Assembly (NCBI GenBank): GCA_020634935.1
Contig: JACKAT010000011.1
Coordinates: 59,370-123,369, forward strand
Reading direction: 5' to 3'
DNA: 64,000 nt
Origin: Anaerolineales bacterium
GTDB taxonomy: Bacteria > Chloroflexota > Anaerolineae > 4572-78 > J111
Under the pieces are notes generated by a model. The model worked only from the letters and a program-made list of their open reading frames with translations. It made no database searches and was not told the origin of the DNA. Shown in pieces: positions 33,405 through 42,197 of the stretch. Within the stretch, counting starts at the first letter, position 1. Each line of letters starts with the position of its first letter. The translations under genes were made by a program, and so were the position numbers.

Positions 33405-33851
33405 ATGGATCGCCGTGAGGGTATGAAGTTATCTTATATTCTAAGCCGAACCCAAAAGAGGCTGGTATTTATTTTTAGTTTGCTGACGCTGTCCTCGGTG
33501 GTACTTGTCGGCTGTGGGATGGTTCTGCCTAAAGAATCCTCTGAGCCAACAGGATCGGTCGTTGAAAATGTGGCCCCGGCAATGGAAGTTAAGGATAATG
33601 TTGTTCCTGAGTCTAGTTACTATGCGGCTAACCCGGAACTCAACGCAGCCCAGCGTTACAACATAATGATAAAAGATAAATCCCTGGATAGGGCTATACC
33701 CGCCTCCCGTTACTATGCGGCTAACCCAGAGTTGAATGCAGCCCATCGCTATACAGCCACCGTAAAAGACGAAATGCTAACGGGTTCAGCGTTTTACGCC
33801 GCCAACCCGGAAGTGATGGCCGCCCAACGTTACACCTACAGCCGTAATTAG
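33405..33851 (+). CDS. Small lipoprotein with three YYAANPELNAAQRY repeats
   Basis: A 148-residue protein with AGGAGGTG before the ATG. A signal peptide ends in the lipobox LVGC (C37). The mature part carries three copies of a 14-residue motif, at 72-85, 103-116 and 130-143 (YYAANPELNAAQRY, YYAANPELNAAHRY, FYAANPEVMAAQRY). Spacing is 31 then 27 residues. I do not recognise the family. It should sit on the outer face of the membrane. The Y-x2-N-P-E-x3-A-x-R-Y pattern suggests repeated short binding elements. Confidence 0.75.
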   Translation: MDRREGMKLSYILSRTQKRLVFIFSLLTLSSVVLVGCGMVLPKESSEPTGSVVENVAPAMEVKDNVVPESSYYAANPELNAAQRYNIMIKDKSLDRAIPASRYYAANPELNAAHRYTATVKDEMLTGSAFYAANPEVMAAQRYTYSRN

Positions 33852-33929
33852 TCGGCCTTTTACATGGAGGAAAAGTTGTTAGGTGATCGCCAAATAACTA
33901 TGTGATAAAGCTTAAAATAGCCAGACACT

Positions 33930-33965
33930 ATCTCCTCAAATGAACTTTAATTTGAGGAGATTTTG
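33930..33965 (+). terminator. Terminator after the repeat lipoprotein
   Basis: ATCTCCTCAAAT and ATTTGAGGAGAT arms with an 8-base loop, followed by TTTT. The rest of the 33852-34196 gap shows only a degraded family A-like AGGTGACC motif near 33999. Confidence 0.75.
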
Positions 33966-34196
33966 CTTGAGTCGGACTTACCTGCCAACCAGGTGACCGT
34001 TATTTAAGCCCATGACCATGTAAGTGATCGACACTTTGGGACGCATATAAGTGCTATTAAGACGGGTTTTGTCAGCCCGATCAAGACCCTCCTTGACTTC
34101 CATTAATTGTGCAATGTCGCAAATGGGATTATTATTCGGCTAATAGAGAGTCATAATGGAGTTAAAAACCATATTCTGGAGAGGGAAGGTAAGTCA

Positions 34197-35375
34197 GTGG
34201 ATACTATCTTTCACGCGCTAGTATTAAATTTGCACCAGCCTTCAGGCAATCTTGAATATTTGCTGGAGCATGAAGAGTGGGAAGCCAAAGAGATTCTTTG
34301 GGCCTTGGACCGCATGCCCCGCTCATTATGGGGCTATGAAGATATAGCTCGGGTTCATCTTTCCATGTCTGGCACGTTACTGGAGACACTTTCAAGTCCT
34401 GAATTTCAAAACCGAGTTTATGGTATTGTTAAAATTGGTGACTTGTTATGGTATCTGCAAAACACCAAAATCTTTGAAATTTTAGGTACCGGTTATTATC
34501 ATCCGGTATTACCTCTTATCCCCCCGGCCGATTGGAGCGCCCATATTGAACGCTGGCAAAATATGGGCCAGCACGTCTTCTGGCGAGATACCTTTGCGGG
34601 ATTTTGGCCCCCGGAAATGGGCTTTTGTATGGAAATGATCCCTACACTTAAGAAGTTTGGTTATCGCTATGTCATGGTCGATAGCAAACATGTGGAACCC
34701 ACCGCTTCAATGCGCTGGGAAGAGGTTCGCTATCGACCTCATGTGGCTGAATACGAAGGTCACGAAATCATTGTCGTGGTTCGCGACCGGGAACTGTCCG
34801 ATGCTCAAGAGGCTGGTATGGAATTTGGCTGGTTTGAGCACGAAGTCCACGAAAGAACCAAGTGGTGTGATTTCCCGCCGCTGGTCACCACCGGCACCGA
34901 CGGCGATAACGGCGGCTGGTTTCGCAACACCCACCCCAAAGGCAATTTTTGGTACGTCTTTTATCGAGAATTTTTAGACCAGATTCGAAATGATTGGACC
35001 GTTGTCAGGCCAACATTTATTAGCGATTATCTAGATAAATATGGGGCTGAAGGCTATGTCAAAGTTAACACCGGCGCCTGGAATACGGGCTGGCATAACG
35101 GCATTGATTTTATGCAATGGACCGGTTCCAAGATGCAGAAGGAGGCGCTGCGCCGAATTCACCAAACCAGTGCAGCGCTCCACGCATTATTCAAAGAAGC
35201 CGGCCCCGGCCCCGATGATCCTCAATTACGTTACCAATTAAATGAAGCTCATTGGCGCTTGCTGCGAGCCGAGACAAGTTGCAACCTATTTTGGGGCGAA
35301 GCCTGGGTCGATCGTGCTCACAAAGACCTTGATGTGGTTTGGTTTAATATCGATGAAGCCCGCAAGCGGCTTTAG
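34197..35375 (+). CDS. Glycoside hydrolase family 57 protein 1
   Basis: A 392-residue protein. GTG 34197 is preferred: AGGGAAGG lies upstream and VDTIFHALVLNLHQPSGN begins the fold. LHQP is the first GH57 motif. FWPPEMGF carries the likely nucleophile Glu, and TGTDGDNGGW the region of the acid/base Asp. Members act on alpha-glucans as amylases, branching enzymes or glucanotransferases. It precedes glgA by 140 bp and belongs with a second GH57 gene after glgA. Specific activity cannot be told. Confidence 0.82.
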   Translation: MDTIFHALVLNLHQPSGNLEYLLEHEEWEAKEILWALDRMPRSLWGYEDIARVHLSMSGTLLETLSSPEFQNRVYGIVKIGDLLWYLQNTKIFEILGTGYYHPVLPLIPPADWSAHIERWQNMGQHVFWRDTFAGFWPPEMGFCMEMIPTLKKFGYRYVMVDSKHVEPTASMRWEEVRYRPHVAEYEGHEIIVVVRDRELSDAQEAGMEFGWFEHEVHERTKWCDFPPLVTTGTDGDNGGWFRNTHPKGNFWYVFYREFLDQIRNDWTVVRPTFISDYLDKYGAEGYVKVNTGAWNTGWHNGIDFMQWTGSKMQKEALRRIHQTSAALHALFKEAGPGPDDPQLRYQLNEAHWRLLRAETSCNLFWGEAWVDRAHKDLDVVWFNIDEARKRL

Positions 35376-35515
35376 TTACGGTTAGAGCAACTAAAGTTTG
35401 GGTGGTAAGATGATATCAACCGGATTGCGTAATCAAGCGCTGTCGATTAAGATAGCCATTTGTGACTACGATCCATGAGAGCGTGTAATACGTTTTCATC
35501 AACAAAGGAGTTAAC

Positions 35516-36988
35516 ATGTTTATCGTAATGATCGCCTCGGAATGCGCCCCGGTGGCCAAGGTGGGGGGGCTAGCTGATGTGGTCTTTGGCCTTAGCCGCG
35601 AATTGGAGATACGCGGCAATGCCATCGAAATTATTTTACCCAAGTATGACAACATGCGCTATGATCAGATTTGGGGATTACAGCCGACACACTATGATTT
35701 ATCGGTTCCCTGGTTTGATGGGGCGATCAACTGTACCGTCTGGTTTGGGATGGTTCATGGCCGGAAATGCTTTTTTATCGAACCCCACTCTGCCGATAAC
35801 TATTTTAATCGAGGCACTTACTACGGCGCTAACGACGATACGCTGAGATTTGCTTTCTTCAGCAAAGCGGCTTTGGAGTTTATTCTGAAATCGGGTAAAC
35901 GGCCCGATATTATTCACTGTCACGACTGGGAAACGGCGATTATTCCCACCTTACTTTTTGAAGTTTACAAATATCATGGCTTAGATCACCAACGCGTCTG
36001 CTATACTATTCACAACATCAAACACCAAGGTATTTGCGGGGCGGATGTGCTTGAGGCCACCGGCCTGAAGCGCCCCGAGTATTATTTCCACAAAGACCGC
36101 TTAGGCGATGACTTTAACCCCACGGCCATTAACCTGATGAAGGGGGCCATTGTCTTCTCTAACTTTGTGACCACCGTTTCGCCCCAGTACGCCTGGGAAA
36201 CTCGCTTCACTGACCAGGCTTATGGGTTAGGGCACACCCTGCATGTTCACCAATATAAATATACCGGTGTCCTCAATGGCGTCGATTACGATATCTGGAA
36301 TCCTGATATTGATCCCCATATTCCCGTGAACTACAATCAACTCACTATCGAGAAAAAAGCGGCGAATAAGTCCGCCCTCCGTGATCGGCTGTGGCTTCGG
36401 AAAGACTATAAACCGATTATCTCCTATGTTGGCCGGCTTGATGCGCAAAAGGGGGTCCATCTCATTCGCCATGCTATCTTCTATGCCCTTGAGCAGGGCG
36501 CACAGTTTGTCTTATTAGGCTCCAGCCCCGACGCCAGCATCAACGCCGATTTTTGGCAGCTTAAGCATCATCTGAATGACAACCCCGATGCCCACCTGGA
36601 GCTTAGCTTTGATGAAGAGTTGTCTCATTTGATCTATGCCGGCTCTGATATGATGATTGTCCCCAGCATGTTTGAACCGTGCGGTTTGACCCAAATGATC
36701 GCGCTCAAATACGGAACCGTACCTATCGTACGGGGTGTTGGCGGATTGGTCGATACTGTGTTTGATCGCGATTATTCTAACAAACCCATTTATGACCGTA
36801 ACGGCTATGTATTCCACCAAACTGACCATGCCGCTCTCGAGTCGGCCATGAGGCGAGCCATCGGTTTGTGGCGAGATTTTCCAGGCGAATTCTATAAGCT
36901 TATCGTCAATGGCATGAAATATGATTACTCGTGGAATCATTCCGGCGATAAATACCTTGAGATCTACGAGTATATTCGTCACAAATAG
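35516..36988 (+). CDS. glgA: Glycogen synthase (GT5)
   Basis: A 490-residue starch/glycogen synthase. AKVGGLADV at 14-22 is the ADP-glucose-binding motif near the N-terminus. ISYVGRLDAQKG near 301 and MFEPCGLTQM near 382-391 belong to the C-terminal catalytic domain. It elongates alpha-1,4-glucan from ADP-glucose. AAAGGAG lies before the ATG. It is flanked on both sides by GH57-type genes on the same strand, which suggests a polymer-building operon with trimming or branching enzymes. Confidence 0.93.
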   Translation: MFIVMIASECAPVAKVGGLADVVFGLSRELEIRGNAIEIILPKYDNMRYDQIWGLQPTHYDLSVPWFDGAINCTVWFGMVHGRKCFFIEPHSADNYFNRGTYYGANDDTLRFAFFSKAALEFILKSGKRPDIIHCHDWETAIIPTLLFEVYKYHGLDHQRVCYTIHNIKHQGICGADVLEATGLKRPEYYFHKDRLGDDFNPTAINLMKGAIVFSNFVTTVSPQYAWETRFTDQAYGLGHTLHVHQYKYTGVLNGVDYDIWNPDIDPHIPVNYNQLTIEKKAANKSALRDRLWLRKDYKPIISYVGRLDAQKGVHLIRHAIFYALEQGAQFVLLGSSPDASINADFWQLKHHLNDNPDAHLELSFDEELSHLIYAGSDMMIVPSMFEPCGLTQMIALKYGTVPIVRGVGGLVDTVFDRDYSNKPIYDRNGYVFHQTDHAALESAMRRAIGLWRDFPGEFYKLIVNGMKYDYSWNHSGDKYLEIYEYIRHK

Positions 36989-37102
36989 CAGAATTGTTGT
37001 AGGCCGTATTATTGGCCGCCAAACGCATGTATTAACTATCGCCGGCTGTTAATTTGCTCAAAAAATTTGAACGCGGCCGGCCAAATATAGTTGGAGGTTT
37101 TT

Positions 37103-38635
37103 ATGACTGAACTTCAAGAGTATGTTGGTGAGCTACCGAATATCTCCGGTTCGGAGGGAGCCATCGACCAGGCAATTAAGGAAAGTCAGGGAAAAACGAT
37201 CTTTCTCAACGAGAGCGGGATCGACTTTGCTAATATCCGCAGTGCGGTAGCGGTGGCGCTCCATATGCAGCAGCCGCTCATTCCGGCCGGTGGACCAGAT
37301 TTGCAGACGGCGGAGATTATCAGCAATCTCAAATATATGATGGACAACCAGCATATCGGCGATAACCACAACGCGCCGGTATTTCACTGGTGCTACAAGC
37401 GCATGGGTGAATTTATTCCAAATTTGATAGACGAAGGTAAGCAGCCTCGGGTCATGCTGGAATATTCCGGCGTGCTGTTTCACGGACTGCGTAAAATGGG
37501 GCTGCACGATGTTTTTGATAATTTGAAACGGGTTACCAACGATCCCAACTACCGGCGCGGCGTCGAATGGTTGGGTGCGCCTTGGGGCCACGCCGTGGCG
37601 CCATCGACCCCAATGCAGGATTACCGGCTGCACGTTAGAGCTTGGCAGCATCACTTTGCCGCCATTTTTGGACTAGAGGCTTTAACCCGGGTACGGGGTT
37701 TCTCGCCCGCCGAGATGGCCCTGCCGAACCATCCCGATGTTGCTTATGAGTTTGTCAAAACGTTAAAAGATTGCGGCTACCAGTGGGTGCTGGTCCAAGA
37801 GCATACGGTTGAACAGCCCGAAGACGGCTGGACCCCGCAGCGTAGGCACCTGCCGCACCTGCTCAAAGCCACCAACTCCGCCGGTGAAACGGTTAGCATT
37901 ATCGCTATCATCAAAACTCAAGGCAGCGACACCAAATTGGTGGCTCAAATGCAGCCCTACTACGAAGCCAAAGGCCTGTCCCGTGAAACGTTGGCCGGCC
38001 AATCGGTCCCGCCGATTGTGACCCAAATTGCCGATGGTGAAAACGGTGGGGTCATGATGAATGAGTTCCCGCACAAGTATTTCGAAGTCGTGCGCGAGGC
38101 CTCCTGGTCGGATACCCCGCTGGTCAATGTTACCGAATATTTGGAGTACCTGTTTGCCTCCGGCCTGACTGAAGCGGATTTCCCGGTGGTCCAGCCGATC
38201 AAGCAGAAACAGATCTGGGACAATTTCAAACCCGGCGATGGTCCGGACAAATTGGAAAAAATCATCGAAAAATTAAAGAGGGAAGATCACCAATTTCACA
38301 TGGATGGTGGCAGTTGGACTAACAACATTTCTTGGGTGAAGGGCTACGAAAACGTGCTCGACCCTATGCAAAAGATCAGTGTTCAATTCAGCGAGAAAGT
38401 GCTGAACTCGGGTGTATCCACCGATGATCCGCGCTATCGTAATGCCTTGTTCCATCTGATGACCTCGCAAACCAGTTGCTACCGCTACTGGGGCCAGGGC
38501 CTCTGGACCGATTACGGCCGCGAAATCTGTCGCCGGGTAGAAAACATTCTGGATTATGACTTCGACAATGTGCCGGCGCCGGCTGAAGTATCGCCTAAAA
38601 AGAAGTCAACGGCTAAAAAGAAAGCCACCGCCTAA
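37103..38635 (+). CDS. Glycoside hydrolase family 57-like protein 2, Lys-rich tail
   Basis: A 510-residue protein starting at ATG 37103 behind GGAGG. FSPAEMALP near 197-205 parallels the FWPPEM nucleophile region of the first GH57 protein, and IADGENGGVMMNEFP near 311-325 parallels TDGDNGGW. The N-terminal VALHMQQPLIPAG is the LHQP-type motif. The last 13 residues are lysine-rich (SPKKKSTAKKKATA), unusual for this family. It probably works on alpha-glucan with GlgA. Enzyme specificity is open. Confidence 0.78.
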   Translation: MTELQEYVGELPNISGSEGAIDQAIKESQGKTIFLNESGIDFANIRSAVAVALHMQQPLIPAGGPDLQTAEIISNLKYMMDNQHIGDNHNAPVFHWCYKRMGEFIPNLIDEGKQPRVMLEYSGVLFHGLRKMGLHDVFDNLKRVTNDPNYRRGVEWLGAPWGHAVAPSTPMQDYRLHVRAWQHHFAAIFGLEALTRVRGFSPAEMALPNHPDVAYEFVKTLKDCGYQWVLVQEHTVEQPEDGWTPQRRHLPHLLKATNSAGETVSIIAIIKTQGSDTKLVAQMQPYYEAKGLSRETLAGQSVPPIVTQIADGENGGVMMNEFPHKYFEVVREASWSDTPLVNVTEYLEYLFASGLTEADFPVVQPIKQKQIWDNFKPGDGPDKLEKIIEKLKREDHQFHMDGGSWTNNISWVKGYENVLDPMQKISVQFSEKVLNSGVSTDDPRYRNALFHLMTSQTSCYRYWGQGLWTDYGREICRRVENILDYDFDNVPAPAEVSPKKKSTAKKKATA

Positions 38636-38658
38636 ACCCTCATAAAATTTCAACCCCA

Positions 38659-38687
38659 AGCCCCGTTTACTATCGGGGCTTTTTTTA
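38659..38687 (+). terminator. Terminator of the glucan gene cluster
   Basis: AGCCCCG and CGGGGCT arms followed by TTTTTT, 24 bp after the stop codon of the second GH57 gene. Confidence 0.85.
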
Positions 38688-38811
38688 TGTTAGGGCTGCG
38701 CCAATATTCGATTGAGACTTTATTCACAATAGATCGGCAATAATTTTGAGGATAGTCATAGATGCGTTAAAATTCCAATAGATCCATTTCACCTAGAAAG
38801 GAAAACTCTCA

Positions 38812-39603
38812 ATGGCATCGGTAAAAATAAACGGAGCGACGATAGCGTACGATAATCACGGGCAAGGCGAGCCGATACTGTTCATTCACGGTATCTACTC
38901 CTCTCGGCAGCAGTGGACGCAGCAGGTCGCTTATTTCAAAGATAAATATCGGGTGATCACCTGCGATCTGCGCGGGCATGGCCAGTCATCAACCACCCCT
39001 GACACCTATTCAGTCAAGCTTTTCACTGATGATGTGATCGCTCTATTAGATGAACTGGGCATAGATAAAGTTGTTTGCCTGGGGCATTCGTTTGGCGGCC
39101 TGGTCGCCCAGGAACTGGCCCTCAGCTACCCTGATCGGGTTAGGGGTATTATTCTGGCCGAAACCATGTACGGTCTATGCTCTACCCCGTGGGACTCTAT
39201 GGCGAGTATGATGTGGAATGTCTGGCTGCCCAAAATGTTTGGTGTTGAAAACTATATGGGGGTGATTTCCCAATACTTCGGCATGTATACCCCCGGTGGG
39301 GCGGCTTATATTCAGAAGGAAGCCGGTCGCCATATGGCCGATATGGCCAACCAGGAAAACATCCTGATGGCCTCGCTTACCTTTGACAGCCGGTGGCGGT
39401 TGCACCAAATCAACCGGCCCACGCTGCTGATGGTAGGCCAATATCCACACATCCCTATGATTTATATGCATAACTGGGAAATGTATTGGCGTATTTATGG
39501 GGCCAAATTTAGCATTATCCCTAACGCGGGGCATCTGCTGTTTTGGGATAACCCGGCCGCATTTAACCGTGAAGTCGAGAAGTTTGTCACCTCGCTGGCG
39601 TAA
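38812..39603 (+). CDS. Alpha/beta hydrolase
   Basis: A 263-residue alpha/beta-fold hydrolase. GHSFGG holds nucleophile S93. The oxyanion HGIYSS loop is at 26-31, and the histidine is in NAGHLLFW near 242. There is no signal peptide. The serine nucleophile rules out an OleB-type (Asp) role. Similar proteins include esterases and 3-oxoadipate enol-lactonase-like enzymes, without a clear substrate. It is monocistronic, convergent with the acyl ligase at 39920. Confidence 0.85.
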   Translation: MASVKINGATIAYDNHGQGEPILFIHGIYSSRQQWTQQVAYFKDKYRVITCDLRGHGQSSTTPDTYSVKLFTDDVIALLDELGIDKVVCLGHSFGGLVAQELALSYPDRVRGIILAETMYGLCSTPWDSMASMMWNVWLPKMFGVENYMGVISQYFGMYTPGGAAYIQKEAGRHMADMANQENILMASLTFDSRWRLHQINRPTLLMVGQYPHIPMIYMHNWEMYWRIYGAKFSIIPNAGHLLFWDNPAAFNREVEKFVTSLA

Positions 39604-39793
39604 CAGAGAGCCGTCGGTTACAACCCGTTTTTTGGCGGGGATTTGGGGATTAAGGGATAAATTTTTTGGAAAAATCCTCAAATCGCCTCATCCCCGCTAG
39701 GAATTTTCGCGATCTGCGGCGGCGGCTGCGTAAATACAACCAGATTATTGAGCGGTTTGTCTTGTTAATCTTGCCGATTTTATCTACTTTATG

Positions 39794-39918
39794 AGTTACG
39801 CAGTTCAAAAGGTGACAGTCACTGGGGTGTGATAAATCGACCTGTTTTGGGCTAAACGGAGGTTTATTTTCAGCCAAAAGTGACTGTCACCTTGCTTGTT
39901 ACACCCAACTGCGTAAGT
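39794..39918 (+). repeat. Family B hairpin element, copy B2
   Basis: TTACGCAGTT ... AACTGCGTAA ends with inner arms GGTGACAGTCACT and AGTGACTGTCACC. It sits between convergent genes and includes the last 2 bp before the ligase stop. Confidence 0.85.
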
Positions 39919-39919
39919 C

Positions 39920-41458
39920 TTAAATCTGGGTGTCTTGTTCTACCCAGTACTGCTCGCGCATGACTCTTTTTAGGGTTTTTCCAGCGGCATTGCGAGGAAA
40001 ATCTTCCATAAGCGCCACTTCACCAACTCGCTGGTAGCGCGCCTCGACCCGCTCGTTGATCCATTGTTTCAACTCCTCGGCGGTAACTACCCCTGGTTCG
40101 TTTAGAATCACCGCGGCCAGAGGTGTTTCGCCCCACTTATCGCTGGGGATGCCGAAGACAGCGACCTCACGGACGGCCGGGTGCTGGACAATAACCTCTT
40201 CGATATCCTTCGGGTAGACATTGACTCCGCCGGAAATGATCATATCCTTTTTGCGATCAACCAGATAAAGATACCCGTCTTCATCAACATACCCCAAATC
40301 ACCGCTCCGAATCCAGCCATCAACCACCATCTCTTCGGTTAAATCGGGGCGCTTGTAGTAGCCAAGCATTTGGATGGTGCCGCGCCCGGCAATCTCCCCA
40401 ACTTCACCTACGGCGGCTTCTTCGCCATCTTCGGTTAGAATTTTGATTTCAAAAAACGGCGGCGGCGTACCCACCGAGTCGAGCTTATATTCAGCGTCTA
40501 ACTTATCCAAAATGGTTACGAAACCTTCGGTCAGGCCGTAAAGTTCATAAAATCGGTTGGGCAAAACTTGGTTGAGCCGTTCTTTGTGGCGGCGGTGCAG
40601 CGGCGCGCCAATCGAACCAACCATCTCTAGCGACTCTAGCGCCTCGGGCGAGAAGTTGGGCGCGTTGAGAATGGCGATGATCTGAGAGGGAACCAGCATC
40701 ACATGGGTCACTTTCTCCCGCGCCACAGTTTCTATGAAGTCGTTCGGATCAAACTGGTGGTGCATGATAAACGTAGCCCCTACAAAAAAAGCCGGAATGT
40801 AGGTTACAAAAGCCCCATTAAAAATCAGTGATCCGGTATGCAGCACCACACTCTCCGGCATAATCCGAAAAGATTGGGCAAATGACATACCGTACATGGC
40901 CCGGATGTGGTGAGTGTGCATAATGCCTTTGGGCAGACCCGTTGTCCCGCTGCTGTACATGATATTGTAAAGATCGTGGCTGTTAACCTCGATGCCGCCG
41001 GGTTCGATCCCGCTGGCGGTATTGATCAATGCCTGATAATCGTGATAGCCGGTCATGCCCGACACATCGGTCAATATATAGCGATTAGCCGCCACAGCCG
41101 CCAATTTGGGTTTGATCGGATTCAGGATTTCGATAAAAGAAGAGTTGGTAATCACCATGACTGCATCTGAATCACGCAGCAGGGCGATCAACCCCTGCCC
41201 GCGCAGCAGTGGGCTGAGCGGCACGACGACTGCCCCAATTTTAGCCACGGCCCAGTAAATTTCCAGCAGCTCCAAACAGTTGGGCAGGATCATGGCAATT
41301 TTATCGCCTTTGCGGATGCCCATACTGAACAGGGCATTGGCCAGCCGATTAACGCGCTGATTAAATTCTTTCCAGGTCAGCCGATCGTTGCCAACCACCA
41401 CAGCCAGATGATCTGGTCGATAACGAGCATGGCGTGTTATTAGAGAACCAATGTTCAT
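39920..41458 (-). CDS. AMP-forming acyl-CoA synthetase 1
   Basis: A 512-residue ANL-family ligase. YSSGTTGLPKG near 170-180 is the AMP-binding P loop. YELYGLTEGF near 309, SGDLGYVDEDGYLYLVDR near 383-400 and a C-terminal NAAGKTLKR lysine are all present. It activates a carboxylic acid as the adenylate, then the thioester. Chain length cannot be set. It is monocistronic and separated from the second ligase by a 508-bp gap. Confidence 0.9.
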   Translation of the reverse strand: MNIGSLITRHARYRPDHLAVVVGNDRLTWKEFNQRVNRLANALFSMGIRKGDKIAMILPNCLELLEIYWAVAKIGAVVVPLSPLLRGQGLIALLRDSDAVMVITNSSFIEILNPIKPKLAAVAANRYILTDVSGMTGYHDYQALINTASGIEPGGIEVNSHDLYNIMYSSGTTGLPKGIMHTHHIRAMYGMSFAQSFRIMPESVVLHTGSLIFNGAFVTYIPAFFVGATFIMHHQFDPNDFIETVAREKVTHVMLVPSQIIAILNAPNFSPEALESLEMVGSIGAPLHRRHKERLNQVLPNRFYELYGLTEGFVTILDKLDAEYKLDSVGTPPPFFEIKILTEDGEEAAVGEVGEIAGRGTIQMLGYYKRPDLTEEMVVDGWIRSGDLGYVDEDGYLYLVDRKKDMIISGGVNVYPKDIEEVIVQHPAVREVAVFGIPSDKWGETPLAAVILNEPGVVTAEELKQWINERVEARYQRVGEVALMEDFPRNAAGKTLKRVMREQYWVEQDTQI

Positions 41459-41966
41459 GGTGTCCCCCTCTCAAAAATAAAGGTTCGTCGTAATCGCTTG
41501 AGCGATATCTAAGAAGTCAATTAAACCCTACCACTTTGTAAGTCCAAAAGATGAGCTACCCTTGGCTGAGTCATAAAGTGATGGCGGCGCCTGAAGCGAG
41601 GTGAGATATATTCTGCTGCGAGGAAAATCTAGTCTGTTATGGCAAAGTAAGGCGGAATTTTACTCCAATTTGCTCATGTTTCAAAGTCTTACCCTGCAAA
41701 ATGAGGGCTTTTTAGCGCCATAATAACAAAAACCACCTATTTAGGTGATGGTACTTTACTCTCCCAAGCATGCTAAACGGCCTCTAATGGGTAATTTCCC
41801 CATAAAGTGACTGTCACATGCTTTTTGCGTAAGCCCTGGTATAATTCTGATCGGGTTTGCCGATCTGCTCATCTTCGCCTAAAATTTCTTGAAACTACCA
41901 ATTTCCCTTTCTTCATCATCGACATCTTTCCGCCCAAAAATTAATCTGAGAGATTAGGAGGTTACA
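41459..41966. other. Divergent intergenic region with a decayed repeat
   Basis: No gene is credible. A degraded family A/B-like element lies at about 41740-41830 (TAGGTGATGGTACTTTA ... AAGTGACTGTCACA). An extended -10 box, TGGTATAAT, lies at 41838-41845 and could drive the downstream 41967 operon. Confidence 0.5.
41838..41845 (+). promoter_or_regulatory. Extended -10 promoter element
   Basis: TGGTATAAT fits TG-N-TATAAT, about 120 bp before the small-protein gene that opens the PHA gene block. No good -35 hexamer is present. Confidence 0.4.
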
Positions 41967-42194
41967 ATGGCAGCAGTCAATCTCGATGTAATGTTTGAAA
42001 AGGCCAAGGCGGCCTATCCCGAACCCTATCGTGAAGGTGATATGATTTGGGAGCTGGTTGACGGCTTTGTGGCCACGAAAAATTATGCCTTCGACGGCCA
42101 GTTGATGTTGCAATCCCGCCAGGAAAAAAACGGCCAAACCATTTCGAAAACGGCCTATTCCAAATATCGAGTCGATGAGGAAGAAATGGAGTAA
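41967..42194 (+). CDS. Small conserved-looking protein of unknown function
   Basis: A 75-residue acidic protein with AGGAGG upstream, ending three bases before the acyl ligase start. It has no transmembrane segment or known motif (DMIWELVDGFVATKNYAFDG is the core). Tight spacing suggests co-translation with the ligase and a role in the same pathway. I do not recognise it. Confidence 0.65.
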   Translation: MAAVNLDVMFEKAKAAYPEPYREGDMIWELVDGFVATKNYAFDGQLMLQSRQEKNGQTISKTAYSKYRVDEEEME

Positions 42195-42197
42195 CCC

